Translations under genes and position numbers: made by a program | Shown: positions 34,537-44,087 of the stretch, piece after piece | Position numbering within the stretch: the stretch's first letter is position 1 | How the letters are laid out: every line of letters begins with the position of its first letter | The notes under the pieces: model-generated | What the model was told of the DNA's origin: nothing | The model's database searches: none | The model's input: the letters and a program-made list of their open reading frames with translations, nothing else | DNA from: Bacteroidota bacterium | Lineage (GTDB): Bacteria > Bacteroidota > Bacteroidia > Chitinophagales > Chitinophagaceae | Assembly (NCBI GenBank): GCA_018267965.1 | Contig: JAFDXK010000005.1 | Coordinates: forward strand, 372,001-436,000 | DNA length: 64,000 nucleotides | Direction of reading: 5' to 3'

Positions 34537-36771
34537 CTACTTTGCTATCTTGAAGTAGAAAATATGATTAGCAGCATCTTTAACAACAAGACTATATACA
34601 CCTTTGCTATATTCTGACATGTTTACCTGAACGCCAGCGGTAACTACTTTTTCAGTGAACAATAGCTTACCCGTGGCGTCTATTATTGATATGTTTGTTG
34701 CATTGAGGTTTCTGAATTCAATATTTATGACATCGTTAACAGGGTTTGGTGAAACGATTATATTCCCTGAATCTATTGAAATAGTATTAACAGTGGTTCC
34801 ATTTATATCAAAATAATAACAAGTGGAAGTGTCAACACAAACATCCTTTTTTATAATTACACAATACGTCCCGGTTTTTGCAGGAGTAAATATCGAACCT
34901 GTATCAGGAAGCAGACTATGCGTATCACAGTCCATCCACCTGTAACTCGCTGACGTATTGTTACTCAACAATGCATTTCCAACATTTTTTACAGTGGTAT
35001 CTATCACCACATTGTTTACATTAACAATTACAGTATCCTTATCACCTCTGCTGTCGGTTACAACTAAAGTATATTGACCTGCGCCTAAATTGTATATATT
35101 CTTGGTAGTATCACCATTTGACCATGAGTATCTATATGGTGGCAAACCCAAACCAACAAAAGCAGATGCTGAACCTCCGGCACCACCACATGCATTTACA
35201 GCCGTTGCATTAGCAAAAACAGCATAAGACGTTACATGAGCATTCATATAGCCTATTCTGTTTAGCTTTTTCGAACCATTAATAAATGAACCGGCAAAAA
35301 ATATTCTATTCCTGAATACTATCATTTTATTGATGGCACTATCTACCCAAAAAGGATCAACCAAGAAATTATATTGTATCGGTGAATACGATTGACAATT
35401 TTGATAAAAAGTACCAACAACAGGTAAATCATAAAAATTACCTCCCAGCATCAGCGTATCTGCATTTGCGCAAATAGTATTGATTGCCATAGTACCATTA
35501 GCACTATAACGCCAGACACCTAATGAATCCCAGCTATTACCTTTAAGTTTTCTGAACAAGCCGGGGTCTGATGTTGAAGTAAGTTTACACGCTACGTACA
35601 CAGTATCTCTTAGTAATCCAAACTCCTTGACCTCATTTCTTAAGCTATTGGCAAATGTTTGAAATCCGGTATATGGGTTCCATTTTATAGCATTTACAGC
35701 AGTACTGGCGTAACTAAAATTACCGCCCAGATACAGCATCGTATCAACCACCATCATAGTATTAATCGTCCCTGTCAATGATAGGATAAGCTGCCATGAT
35801 GATCCATTCCATACAGCAAAATTGCCTATAGCAGAAGGTGCTGAGCAGATACTCATACTACCACAAGCATAGAGCTTACCTTTGTATTCAACTAAATCAT
35901 TTATTACACCGTTAATACACCCTGCCGCATTCCATGACGTTCCATTCCAATATGCGACATTGTTTACTGCAATACCACCTGCGCTGTCAATATTACCCGC
36001 AACAAAAATATTTGAGCCATATTTTGCTATTGCATTCACCTTACCATGCACCCCCATACCCATATTATGCCATGTATATATCCCCGAACTTTCTGTTATG
36101 TAAGCTATGTTATTCGCAGTGATCGCACTATCAACTTTCTCGAACTCACCACCAACGTATAATACCTGAGCTGAGGTATCAGCAAAAAGCTCATTAACTA
36201 CACCATCCGCACCCTTACCGACAGACGATGTTGTGCTCTTAGGTGCATAAGTAGGTTGAATCCATGCAAGTTCGTCTACTGTAAAACCAAATTTATTCGC
36301 CCATTCTGTCAACTCGGGGTACTTCATTTCCTTTACGTAAGCGTAGTTGGTTTGGGCTGCAATCATCCTCGATACAGGCTCAAATCCGGTGGCTTTTACT
36401 AAATAGCCTACTGCGCAGAAATTATCGTACTTATCAATAAAGATCGGTTGCCTGTGACCAAATATTTCATTTTGGGGGAAGTTTCCCAACAACCAATATT
36501 GGTGTAAAATATCTAAGGCCTTTAGCCTATTGTTCTTTTGTTCGGACGTTAGAAAATGGCAATCTCTTTTTCTCAGCGTTTGTTCTACAAGCGATAAATG
36601 TAGTTTTATTAATTCATTGTCGTGAACACTGATACTTTGGGAAAATCCAATCGAGGCAATATCCTTTTGTTCTCGCCAATAACGATTAACCTCCGCAAGT
36701 TTGTCGAAAACATTATCAGCTTGGGCTAATGTAAAGAGAGATGCAAAAAGGAGCGTAAACAAGGTCTTCAT
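34537..36771 (-). CDS. Secreted T9SS type A protein with delta-60/kelch-like repeats and a SprB-like domain
   Basis: 744 residues from the ATG at 36771 (earlier ATG at 36792 would delay the signal peptide). In order: signal peptide (1-18), a helical domain with LRKRDCHFLTSEQKNNRLKALDIL and FIDKYDNFCAVGYL (about 60-170), beta-propeller-like repeats such as LYVGGEFEKVDSAITANNIAY and AYWNGTSWNAAG (about 190-490), a SprB-like repeat (PPYRYSWSNGDTTKNIYNL, about 540), and a T9SS type A domain (about 665-744, VSPNPVNDVINIEF, KGVYSLVVKD). It is the last gene downstream of valS on the minus strand, 58 bases after the preceding gene. It is probably a surface protein; function unknown. Confidence 0.82.
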   Translation of the reverse strand: MKTLFTLLFASLFTLAQADNVFDKLAEVNRYWREQKDIASIGFSQSISVHDNELIKLHLSLVEQTLRKRDCHFLTSEQKNNRLKALDILHQYWLLGNFPQNEIFGHRQPIFIDKYDNFCAVGYLVKATGFEPVSRMIAAQTNYAYVKEMKYPELTEWANKFGFTVDELAWIQPTYAPKSTTSSVGKGADGVVNELFADTSAQVLYVGGEFEKVDSAITANNIAYITESSGIYTWHNMGMGVHGKVNAIAKYGSNIFVAGNIDSAGGIAVNNVAYWNGTSWNAAGCINGVINDLVEYKGKLYACGSMSICSAPSAIGNFAVWNGSSWQLILSLTGTINTMMVVDTMLYLGGNFSYASTAVNAIKWNPYTGFQTFANSLRNEVKEFGLLRDTVYVACKLTSTSDPGLFRKLKGNSWDSLGVWRYSANGTMAINTICANADTLMLGGNFYDLPVVGTFYQNCQSYSPIQYNFLVDPFWVDSAINKMIVFRNRIFFAGSFINGSKKLNRIGYMNAHVTSYAVFANATAVNACGGAGGSASAFVGLGLPPYRYSWSNGDTTKNIYNLGAGQYTLVVTDSRGDKDTVIVNVNNVVIDTTVKNVGNALLSNNTSASYRWMDCDTHSLLPDTGSIFTPAKTGTYCVIIKKDVCVDTSTCYYFDINGTTVNTISIDSGNIIVSPNPVNDVINIEFRNLNATNISIIDATGKLLFTEKVVTAGVQVNMSEYSKGVYSLVVKDAANHIFYFKIAK

Positions 36772-36829
36772 ACTGGGGCATTTCCTATACAAGACATAAC
36801 TTAATAAACTATAGGTTGGCTGCTTATTA

Positions 36830-37309
36830 TTATCTTTTAATTACAAAACGCATCGGCCTGCCTTCACCCATTTTGCCTTCAGGTGATGTAAGCATTATTT
36901 GGTCTATATACACAGTATCACCCGCTTTTGAGCGTTCTGAGATATTCTTTTTGATAAAAGTCGTCAATGTGTCTCCTTTACAATACTCTGTCATATAGTC
37001 TGTAAGTACCATAGGGTTACCTACTGAGTCTTCATAAAGGTTACGTTCTCCGTACGAAAAAAGGAATCCATTTACTGTAAACACCCTGCCGGCACTATCC
37101 TGTGCACGTACTCCCTGCATCAAAAGAGAATCAAAAACTCGCTTTGTGATATTGCCTGAAGACAAATCACTCTTACCAAGATAAACGGGTACGTATATCG
37201 GCTTTGGCTTTTTCGCTTTATTGTCAGCAGTGTTTTTTTGTTGTGCTATCAAAGACACTGCCACAAGGCAGGCTACAGTTACTAATCCTATTTTCGAAAC
37301 AAGTTTCAT
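36830..37309 (-). CDS. Exported protein with a GldM-C-like domain, downstream of valS
   Basis: 159 residues: signal peptide (1-22, SLIAQ), a Lys-rich linker and a beta-rich domain (about 55-158) with FDSLLMQGVRAQDSAG, FTVNGFLFSYGERNLYED and GDTVYIDQIMLTSPEGKM. The order of a VxGFxFxY strand followed by a GDxVYxxxIxxxxPxGxxR strand resembles the repeated beta domains at the C-terminus of the gliding/T9SS motor protein GldM, but at 159 residues it is far shorter than GldM (about 520) and lacks its membrane helix. It is 10 bases downstream of valS and probably in one transcript. The resemblance is by eye only. Confidence 0.55.
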   Translation of the reverse strand: MKLVSKIGLVTVACLVAVSLIAQQKNTADNKAKKPKPIYVPVYLGKSDLSSGNITKRVFDSLLMQGVRAQDSAGRVFTVNGFLFSYGERNLYEDSVGNPMVLTDYMTEYCKGDTLTTFIKKNISERSKAGDTVYIDQIMLTSPEGKMGEGRPMRFVIKR

Positions 37310-37319
37310 CTCAATAAAG

Positions 37320-39953
37320 TTATAATAAACTCAAACTTTCTTCAATAGTTTTTATCTTAGCTTCAGCATCCTGCTGTTTCTTACGCTCCACAGCAATTAC
37401 CTCAGGTTTAGCATTTTGCACAAAGCGTTCGTTACCCAGCTTCTTTTCCACACTCACCAAAAACCCTTTCAGATAATCCAGCTCTTTTTGCAACTGGTCA
37501 CGTTGTGCACCAACATTTACATTGGCAGATGCTGCTTCAATATATATTTTATCTGTTTGTACTACTATTGATATAGTGCCTTGTTTAGCTTCATTTACAA
37601 ACAATATACTTTCTGCATTCACTTGCTTAGCCATAATACTTTGTGCTTGTTTATAAAAAGCATCAGATGTGGCATCAATGTACAGTTTAACAGTATCCTT
37701 AGGCTTCAGCTGGTTCTTATTTCTTGTATCGCGTATTGCAGTTATTAGCTCTTGCAGAAAAGCACCATTGTTCAACACTGCTTTATCAGCAGAATTTTGT
37801 TTTGCCAATTGGCGCGTCATAAGGTCATCTCCTGCTGTTCTGTCCTTTAAAATATGGTATATCTCTTCCGTTACAAAAGGCATGTATGGATGTAAGAGTT
37901 GCAACAACTGTTCGTAAATCACAACCGTCTTATCATACACATTCTTAGACATTGGTTGTTCAAAGCCCGGCTTTACCCATTCCAGATACCACGAACAGAA
38001 ATCATTCCATATCAACGAATACAAAGTTTTCAAACCTTCACTCAGGCGAAAATCCTTAATCATGTCACTAATCTCTTCTGCCACTTCATTCAGCCTGTTC
38101 TGCATCCAGTTGATGGCAAACAGTTCATCTGTATCATCTACGCTTGCATCCGTTCTACCCTCCCAGCTTTTTACCAGCTTCAGGGCATTCCACATCTTAT
38201 TGCTGAAATTACGCCCCTGCTCCAGTTGGGCTTCATCAAACAATAAATCATTTCCTGCAGGTGATGATATCATGATACCAAAACGAACCGTATCTGCTCC
38301 ATAATCTTCTATCAGCTTCAACAAGTCTGGCGAGTTACCCAATGATTTACTCATTTTCCTACCCAACTTATCACGCACTATACCCGTAAAATATACCCTG
38401 TCAAATGGCTTCTGGCCCATATATTCATAGCCTGCCATTATCATACGTGCTACCCAAAAGAAAATAATATCAGGACCTGTTACTAGCGTACTTGTCGGGT
38501 AATAATATTTAAGGTCTGCATTATTAGCATCCTTGTTCCAGCCAAATACTTCCATTGGCCACAACCAGCTACTGAACCATGTATCCAGCACATCTTCATC
38601 TTGTTTCAGCGTAGCATTAGAAGCAGCTAATTCAGGCTTTTGTAGTTTATAAGCTTCGTATGCCTCTGCTTCGGTTTCAGCTATGTACATACCACCTTCA
38701 GCATCGTACCATGCAGGTATACGTTGCCCCCACCAAAGCTGGCGGCTTATACACCAGTCTTTGATATTTTCCATCCAGTGGCGATACAGATTTTTATATT
38801 TGGCCGGATACAGTTCTACCACATCGTTCAATACACTGTCCAATGCAGGCTTAGCCATGTCCTGCATATTGCACCACCATTGCATACTAAGGCGTGGTTC
38901 TATAACTACATCTGTACGCTCAGAAAAACCTACCTGGTTGCTGTATTCTTCTTCTTTTACAAAATTGCCGCTGGCCTTCAGGTCTTCAACTATCTTCTTA
39001 CGTACAGCAAAACGATCTTCACCAATGTATAGTTGTGCAGCTTCGCTCATCGTACCATCTTCATTCAATGTATCTACAACTTGCAGGTTATGTTTAATAC
39101 CCAGATTATAGTCATTGATATCGTGCGCAGGTGTTACCTTCAATGCACCGGTACCAAATTCCATATCAATGTAATCATCGAATATGATGGGTATGCGGCG
39201 ATTGATGAGCGGCACAAAACAATACTTCCCTTTCAGATGCGCATAACGCGAATCGTCCGGATGCACACATATTGCAGTATCACCCAGAATCGTTTCAGGT
39301 CGAACGGTAGCAATAGTTATATACTCTTCTTTATCTGTATCAAGCTTGTATCTTACCTGATATAGTTTCGAGTTAGTTTGTTTAAATATTACTTCTTCAT
39401 CACTCAGGGCCGTTTTTGCTTTCGGGTCCCAGTTGATCATTTTTACACCACGATAAATGTGTCCTTTTTTGTACAGGTCTACAAACACGCGAATTACTGC
39501 AGCATAATAGTCTTTATCCATTGTAAAGGAGGTACGGTTCCAATCCAATGAAAAGCCCATCTTCTTTAGCTGTTGTAAAATGATACCACCATATTTCTCT
39601 TTCCATTCCCAGGCGTATTTCATAAACTCATCACGTGGCAACGTTTTCTTATCTATGCCTCGCTCTCTGAGCATGCCCACTACTTTTGCCTCAGTTGCAA
39701 TTGATGCGTGATCGGTACCCGGTACCCAACAGGTATTGTAGCCCTGCATCTTTGCACGTCGTATCAATATATCCTGTACGGTATTATTTAAAGCATGGCC
39801 CATGTGCAGCACACCCGTAACATTGGGTGGCGGAATGACTATTGTATAAGCGGGTCTTTCATCAGGTACAGATGTAAAATAACCTGAATCGTTCCAATGC
39901 TTATACCAACGTTCTTCCGCTTCTGCGTGCTGAAAATTTTTACTGAGTTCCAT
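37320..39953 (-). CDS. valS: Valyl-tRNA synthetase
   Basis: 877-residue class I aminoacyl-tRNA synthetase that charges tRNA-Val. Seen: HIGH-type motif PPPNVTGVLHMGHALN (about 41-56), the editing domain with GTGALKVTPAHDINDY, the KMSKS loop GRKMSKSLGNSPD (about 531), the anticodon-binding helical domain and a C-terminal coiled coil (QLQKELDYLKGFLVSVEKKL). Length is usual. A -7 element TATATTTG lies on the minus strand at 39982-39975. The next gene (159-residue exported protein) follows after 10 bases, an unusual partner for a synthetase. Confidence 0.97.
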   Translation of the reverse strand: MELSKNFQHAEAEERWYKHWNDSGYFTSVPDERPAYTIVIPPPNVTGVLHMGHALNNTVQDILIRRAKMQGYNTCWVPGTDHASIATEAKVVGMLRERGIDKKTLPRDEFMKYAWEWKEKYGGIILQQLKKMGFSLDWNRTSFTMDKDYYAAVIRVFVDLYKKGHIYRGVKMINWDPKAKTALSDEEVIFKQTNSKLYQVRYKLDTDKEEYITIATVRPETILGDTAICVHPDDSRYAHLKGKYCFVPLINRRIPIIFDDYIDMEFGTGALKVTPAHDINDYNLGIKHNLQVVDTLNEDGTMSEAAQLYIGEDRFAVRKKIVEDLKASGNFVKEEEYSNQVGFSERTDVVIEPRLSMQWWCNMQDMAKPALDSVLNDVVELYPAKYKNLYRHWMENIKDWCISRQLWWGQRIPAWYDAEGGMYIAETEAEAYEAYKLQKPELAASNATLKQDEDVLDTWFSSWLWPMEVFGWNKDANNADLKYYYPTSTLVTGPDIIFFWVARMIMAGYEYMGQKPFDRVYFTGIVRDKLGRKMSKSLGNSPDLLKLIEDYGADTVRFGIMISSPAGNDLLFDEAQLEQGRNFSNKMWNALKLVKSWEGRTDASVDDTDELFAINWMQNRLNEVAEEISDMIKDFRLSEGLKTLYSLIWNDFCSWYLEWVKPGFEQPMSKNVYDKTVVIYEQLLQLLHPYMPFVTEEIYHILKDRTAGDDLMTRQLAKQNSADKAVLNNGAFLQELITAIRDTRNKNQLKPKDTVKLYIDATSDAFYKQAQSIMAKQVNAESILFVNEAKQGTISIVVQTDKIYIEAASANVNVGAQRDQLQKELDYLKGFLVSVEKKLGNERFVQNAKPEVIAVERKKQQDAEAKIKTIEESLSLL

Positions 39954-39974
39954 TGCTTTAATTCTCTAAACCTG

Positions 39975-39982
39975 CAAATATA
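39975..39982 (-). promoter_or_regulatory. -7 element of valS
   Basis: TATATTTG on the minus strand, followed by GC. No clear -33 TTG seen. Confidence 0.5.
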
Positions 39983-40084
39983 ACACCTTAAGCCGCTTTG
40001 CCCTAAACAGTTACGCTAATCTTCTGTTGTAAAAAACTGTTGATATTATAAAAATGCCTATTTTTATTGCAAACTCATTATTTG

Positions 40085-41686
40085 ATGAAAAAACTACTAA
40101 CTCTCTTTTTCCTATTATCATCTCAACATTTTGTATCGCTGGCGCAAACTACTCCTGTTTGGAGTACTGATGTTGCCCCCATTTTATACAACAAATGTGC
40201 TACCTGTCACAGGCAAGGTGGTATAGCTCCAAACCCACTTATAACTTACAATGATGCAGTATCCATATCGGGTTCAATATCAGCTAATGTGCAAAGCAAA
40301 AAAATGCCGCCATGGCCTCCGGATCCTTATTTCAACCGCATGGCTCATGAGCGTATTTTGTCTCAGGCTGAAATAGATAAGATTGTTAGTTGGGCTAATA
40401 ATGGTACACCACAGGGCAATCCCGGATTAGCACCACCTGTTCCTACGTTCAATAACAATGGCGATTTACCGGGTACACCTGACTTAAACGTAAAGATTCC
40501 TTTGTATACATCTACCGCTACTACGGGCGATGTTTATCAGTGCTTTGTGATACCAAGTGGCTTATCTGCTGAAAGATACATCTCTGCGTTTGAAGCCATA
40601 CCCGGCAACAGAAGCATCGTACACCATGTACTGGTATATGCTGATACTACCGGAGCTTGTGCTGCTTTAGATGCTGCTGACCCCAATCCAGGCTATGTAA
40701 ACTTTGGTGGTGTAGGTTCTAACTCTGCAATATTGCTTGGTGGATGGGTACCCGGTACCAGCCCTATTACATTGCCTACAGGCTTTGGTTTAAGATTGCC
40801 GAAGAATGCCGATATCGTCATTCAAATTCACTACCCCGGAAACACACTCGGGCAAAAAGACAGCACATCCATTCATTTCTTCTTTACACCGACTAATAAT
40901 GTGCGTAATGTAAGAATTGACCCAATACTCAATCACCAGGGTGGAGCTCTTTGCAGCCTTTCTCCAACATCTACTTTGATTATTCCTGCTAACCAACAAA
41001 TTACTTTTACTGAAACATCGGGTATTTCAAGCTTTGTTGGAAACATCTCTTTATTGGGCGTTGCACCTCACATGCACCTGATAGGAAGAAATATTTCTGT
41101 TTTTGGCATTACACCTACTAATGATACTCAAAAGTATATCCGCATCAATAATTGGGATTTTCAATGGCAGGGTTTTTATCTTTTCAGAAAACTATTGAAG
41201 GTACCACAAGGTACCACACTTTACTCTAATGCATTCTATGATAACACTACTGCAAACCCGAGAAATCCAAGCTCTCCGCCTAAAACCGTTACTGCCGGAG
41301 AAGCTACGACTGATGAAATGATGCTGACTTTCTTTGTATGGACATACTACCAAAATGGTGATGAGAATATTGTTATAGATACTACTACTCTTACACCTCT
41401 TGGCATAAACGAAAACTATTACAGTAAACCTACTTTATTTGCCCCATATCCTAATCCTGCAAAGAATGAAGTGTATGTAAAATTCTATAACGACAAAGCA
41501 GATAAAATATCTATTGACTTATTTGACGTTACAGGAAAACATATTGCGCAATGGATAAACAATGAACAAATGGGCAGTGGCTATTTCGCAAGGCCTTTCT
41601 CTCTCACCGGAATCGCTACCGGTAATTACTTCATCAAGATGAAAACGTCTGATGGTATAGTTACAGAAAAACTCACAGTAGAGTAA
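40085..41686 (+). CDS. Secreted cytochrome c / copper-monooxygenase-like protein with T9SS domain
   Basis: 533 residues from the ATG at 40085. In order: signal peptide (1-21), a c-type cytochrome segment YNKCATCHRQGG (about 35-46) with the PPWPPDP region, then a domain resembling the ascorbate-dependent type II copper monooxygenases: IVHHVLVYADT (about 180), IVIQIHYPG (about 245) and APHMHLIGRN (about 325), giving His pairs in the right order for the copper sites, with TDEMMLTFF near 417 as a possible Met ligand. A T9SS type A domain closes it (about 455-533). It would act at the cell surface. Redox partner and substrate are unknown. Confidence 0.78.
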   Translation: MKKLLTLFFLLSSQHFVSLAQTTPVWSTDVAPILYNKCATCHRQGGIAPNPLITYNDAVSISGSISANVQSKKMPPWPPDPYFNRMAHERILSQAEIDKIVSWANNGTPQGNPGLAPPVPTFNNNGDLPGTPDLNVKIPLYTSTATTGDVYQCFVIPSGLSAERYISAFEAIPGNRSIVHHVLVYADTTGACAALDAADPNPGYVNFGGVGSNSAILLGGWVPGTSPITLPTGFGLRLPKNADIVIQIHYPGNTLGQKDSTSIHFFFTPTNNVRNVRIDPILNHQGGALCSLSPTSTLIIPANQQITFTETSGISSFVGNISLLGVAPHMHLIGRNISVFGITPTNDTQKYIRINNWDFQWQGFYLFRKLLKVPQGTTLYSNAFYDNTTANPRNPSSPPKTVTAGEATTDEMMLTFFVWTYYQNGDENIVIDTTTLTPLGINENYYSKPTLFAPYPNPAKNEVYVKFYNDKADKISIDLFDVTGKHIAQWINNEQMGSGYFARPFSLTGIATGNYFIKMKTSDGIVTEKLTVE

Positions 41687-41710
41687 TACAACTCTTGACA
41701 TTATAAAATC

Positions 41711-41732
41711 AAAGCGCCGGGAACGGCGCTTT
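41711..41732. terminator. Bidirectional terminator
   Basis: Perfect 9-base stem AAAGCGCCG/CGGCGCTTT with a GGAA loop, between the T9SS gene and the convergent RNase P RNA gene. Confidence 0.8.
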
Positions 41733-41749
41733 GTCATTTAACCAAAATA

Positions 41750-42112
41750 ACTACAAACCTATAAGCCGGATTCTGTATTCTGCATGGTCGCAAAACGGCT
41801 ATCATTTATCTGGCCCCAACATTGCTGTTAAGGTCTAGCTGCCAACCCACGGACATCGGGCGAGCTACCCTCAATCATCCGCCTATTTGGCATTTCAGTG
41901 CGCAAGGTTTACCCCAAAATATTGTTACCAATACCTTGCGTAGGCTCTTACCCTACGTTTTCACCCTTACTCTGCTTTCGCAGAGCGGTTATTTTCTGTG
42001 GCACTATCTGTATCCTGTTTCCAAAACCCCACCCGTTAGGTGGTGCGCTGCTCTATACTGTCCGGACTTTCCTCCACTGTTCAAACAACGGCGATAACCC
42101 AGCTTGTAGTCC
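41750..42112 (-). ncRNA. rnpB: RNase P RNA (class A)
   Basis: The catalytic RNA that matures tRNA 5' ends, about 363 bases. On the minus strand it starts GGACTACAAGCTGGG, has the universal GAGGAAAGTCCGGAC core (near 42068-42054) and ends with the conserved region ATCCGGCTTATAGGTTTGT. The first bases ACTACAA pair with TTGTAGT at the 3' end to form helix P1, which fixes both ends. A -7 element TAATTTTG at 42123-42116 ends three bases before the 5' end, so the 5' end is probably the transcript start. Confidence 0.95.
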
Positions 42113-42115
42113 ATA

Positions 42116-42123
42116 CAAAATTA
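42116..42123 (-). promoter_or_regulatory. -7 element of rnpB
   Basis: TAATTTTG on the minus strand. Useful as a ruler: the RNA begins about 4 bases after the G. Confidence 0.65.
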
Positions 42124-42190
42124 ACGAAAAAAATATAGGTAAATTATGCCGGCAAAATCTTTAACTGCAGATTTAACAAAGCATTGCCTA

Positions 42191-42730
42191 CTAAGATTCA
42201 AAAATCCCCATCTGCAAGCTTTTGCCGCAGTGCTTGGCTTCGTGTTCCAGTAGCCATTTTTTCTTAGACAAGCCACCGCCATAACCTATCAAGCTACCGT
42301 TTTCCCCAATAACCCTGTGGCAAGGTACTATTATCGCAATACCATTTTGCCCGTTTGCTGTACCAACGGCACGTATAGCTTTCACGTCACCCAGAAAAAT
42401 AGATTGTTGTTTGTAGGACCTTGTTTCTCCATAAGGTATCTGTAACAAACCATTCCACACTTTCTTTTGAAAATCGGTGCCTACAAAGTGTAATGGCAAA
42501 TCAAACTCCTTTCGAGTGCCTGCTATATATTCATTGATTTGTTGTTCCAGTTTATCAAGAAATGGGTGCTCACCTTCTTTATAATCCATTTGCAATCCAT
42601 CCTGTATCCTTTTTTGAATTGATGACATACTGCGCCTGTACTCAAAATCAAACAGGCATATACCTTCATCTGTTGCAGCACCCATCATACTGCCCAATGG
42701 TGTTTTGAAGTATTTATAAATTATCGACAT
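42191..42730 (-). CDS. ogt: Methylated-DNA-protein-cysteine methyltransferase
   Basis: 179-residue suicide repair protein that removes alkyl groups from O6-guanine. Seen: the N-terminal ribonuclease-like domain (FKTPLGSMMGAAT), IPYGETRSYKQQ (about 97; DNA-binding helix-turn-helix) and the active-site PCHRVIGENGSLIGYGGG (about 135; Cys acceptor). The ATG at 42730 is preferred; the longer start at 42757 adds nine residues outside the family pattern. Its start overlaps the end of the upstream hydrolase gene by 17 bases, so they share a transcript. Confidence 0.93.
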   Translation of the reverse strand: MSIIYKYFKTPLGSMMGAATDEGICLFDFEYRRSMSSIQKRIQDGLQMDYKEGEHPFLDKLEQQINEYIAGTRKEFDLPLHFVGTDFQKKVWNGLLQIPYGETRSYKQQSIFLGDVKAIRAVGTANGQNGIAIIVPCHRVIGENGSLIGYGGGLSKKKWLLEHEAKHCGKSLQMGIFES

Positions 42731-43376
42731 GGCTGAGTTCTTTGGTGATAATAGCATTTATTTCATCAGCACGGTTATATATCATTAAATGCGAGCCACC
42801 TTTGATGATATAATCTGCTTTTACTTTTTCAGGTTCAATCAGCTTATCCTTGTCTCCATGTATATGTACAATATTGCTGTTAGTCTTCTCATTTTTCCAT
42901 GTAGCCATCGCTTTCACTATCCATCCCATAAATGCGCCATTAGCTTTGTTCATCATGGTATATATCAACCCCTTCTCTTCTGCAGTTTCAGCACCCAGGT
43001 AATAATACATGATCTCGTTAGGCGTGTTGTATAAAAAATGCGGCAGTATATTAAGCGAAGCCAGCCACCTGTTCATAGTTACCAAACCAGGCATTTCAAA
43101 CCTGTTTTTAGAACTCGAAATCAGGAATGCTTTTTTCACAGCTATATGATTCGTAATTTCTGAAGTGAGCATTCCACCAAAAGACAAACCCATGATTATA
43201 GGATTCTCTTCTTTTATCTGGGTAGCCATTTTAACGGCATAACTCTCCAAATCATCTTTTGATTCATGCTTTACCCAAGGCAGGTAAACCATGTTGTAAC
43301 CTTTAATGTGTATATTATGAAAAATACTTTCATCAGCACCCATCCCACTGATGTAATAAATATTCTTTGATTCCAT
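42714..43376 (-). CDS. Alpha/beta hydrolase, tandem copy 2
   Basis: 220-residue protein of the alpha/beta-hydrolase fold with GLSFGGML (nucleophile Ser65), a late HIHGDKDKLI (Asp) and GGSHLMIYNRADEINAI (His). It starts YISGMGADESIFHNIHI, shared with the next gene (SGLGADKQIFQNIHI). The two are tandem paralogues with the same length and motif order, five bases apart. There is no signal peptide. The substrate is unknown. This copy comes after the 43382 copy in the direction of transcription. Confidence 0.83.
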   Translation of the reverse strand: MESKNIYYISGMGADESIFHNIHIKGYNMVYLPWVKHESKDDLESYAVKMATQIKEENPIIMGLSFGGMLTSEITNHIAVKKAFLISSSKNRFEMPGLVTMNRWLASLNILPHFLYNTPNEIMYYYLGAETAEEKGLIYTMMNKANGAFMGWIVKAMATWKNEKTNSNIVHIHGDKDKLIEPEKVKADYIIKGGSHLMIYNRADEINAIITKELSHVDNL

Positions 43377-43381
43377 TCTGT

Positions 43382-44029
43382 TTAAGCCAGTTGTAGTTCT
43401 TTATTGATGATCTCGTTTATCTCTTTTGCCCTGTTGTATATCATGATATGCGAACCGCCTTTTATCCAGTAATCAGCATGAATATATTGTGGCGTGATGA
43501 TCTTATCTGCATCGCCATGAATATGCACAATGGGTTGAAGATAATCTGTATTGCGCCATAATTGTATGGCCTTCATAGCCCATCGCATAAAAAGCCCGTC
43601 TGACACCTTTAACACATTACGTATCATTTGTTTTTCGTCTTCAGTATTTGCGCCGAAAAGTTTCAGCAGGTATTTATTAGGCCATTTATAAAAAAAGCCA
43701 GGCAATATTTCCGACATCACCAGGGTCTTCATAAACCTGCCGAAGTGTGGTATTTCGCTACCAGTTTTTGAGCTGGATATAATGACTACTTTTTTTACCG
43801 GCCTCAGTTTAGCTATTTCTACAGCAAGCATACCTCCAAAAGACACTCCCATCAAAATAGGATTCTCTTCTTTTATTTTGCCTGATATTTTTTGCGCATA
43901 GCATGGTATCTCATCATGCTCATCAAAATCGGGCCATGGCACATGAATCAACTCTGCTCCGTTGATATGAATATTCTGAAAAATTTGTTTATCTGCGCCT
44001 AAACCGCTAAGGCAATACACCTTTTGCAT
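43382..44029 (-). CDS. Alpha/beta hydrolase, tandem copy 1
   Basis: 215-residue alpha/beta hydrolase with GVSFGGML (nucleophile Ser63), HIHGDADKII and GGSHIMIYNRAKEINEI. Paralogue of the next gene. A likely -7 element TAACTTTA lies on the minus strand about 18-25 bases upstream of the ATG. It may be the first gene of an operon hydrolase-hydrolase-ogt. Retention of both copies with intact catalytic residues suggests different substrates or dosage need. Confidence 0.83.
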   Translation of the reverse strand: MQKVYCLSGLGADKQIFQNIHINGAELIHVPWPDFDEHDEIPCYAQKISGKIKEENPILMGVSFGGMLAVEIAKLRPVKKVVIISSSKTGSEIPHFGRFMKTLVMSEILPGFFYKWPNKYLLKLFGANTEDEKQMIRNVLKVSDGLFMRWAMKAIQLWRNTDYLQPIVHIHGDADKIITPQYIHADYWIKGGSHIMIYNRAKEINEIINKELQLA

Positions 44030-44087
44030 ATAAATACTAACCTAACTAAAGTTAAGTGTATTTCAGCAATACAATAAATCTAAATGA

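Noticed and set aside
41822-42164. Two overlapping plus-strand reading frames of about 90 codons
   Set aside because: They lie antisense to the RNase P RNA gene, whose conserved core and P1 helix explain the sequence.
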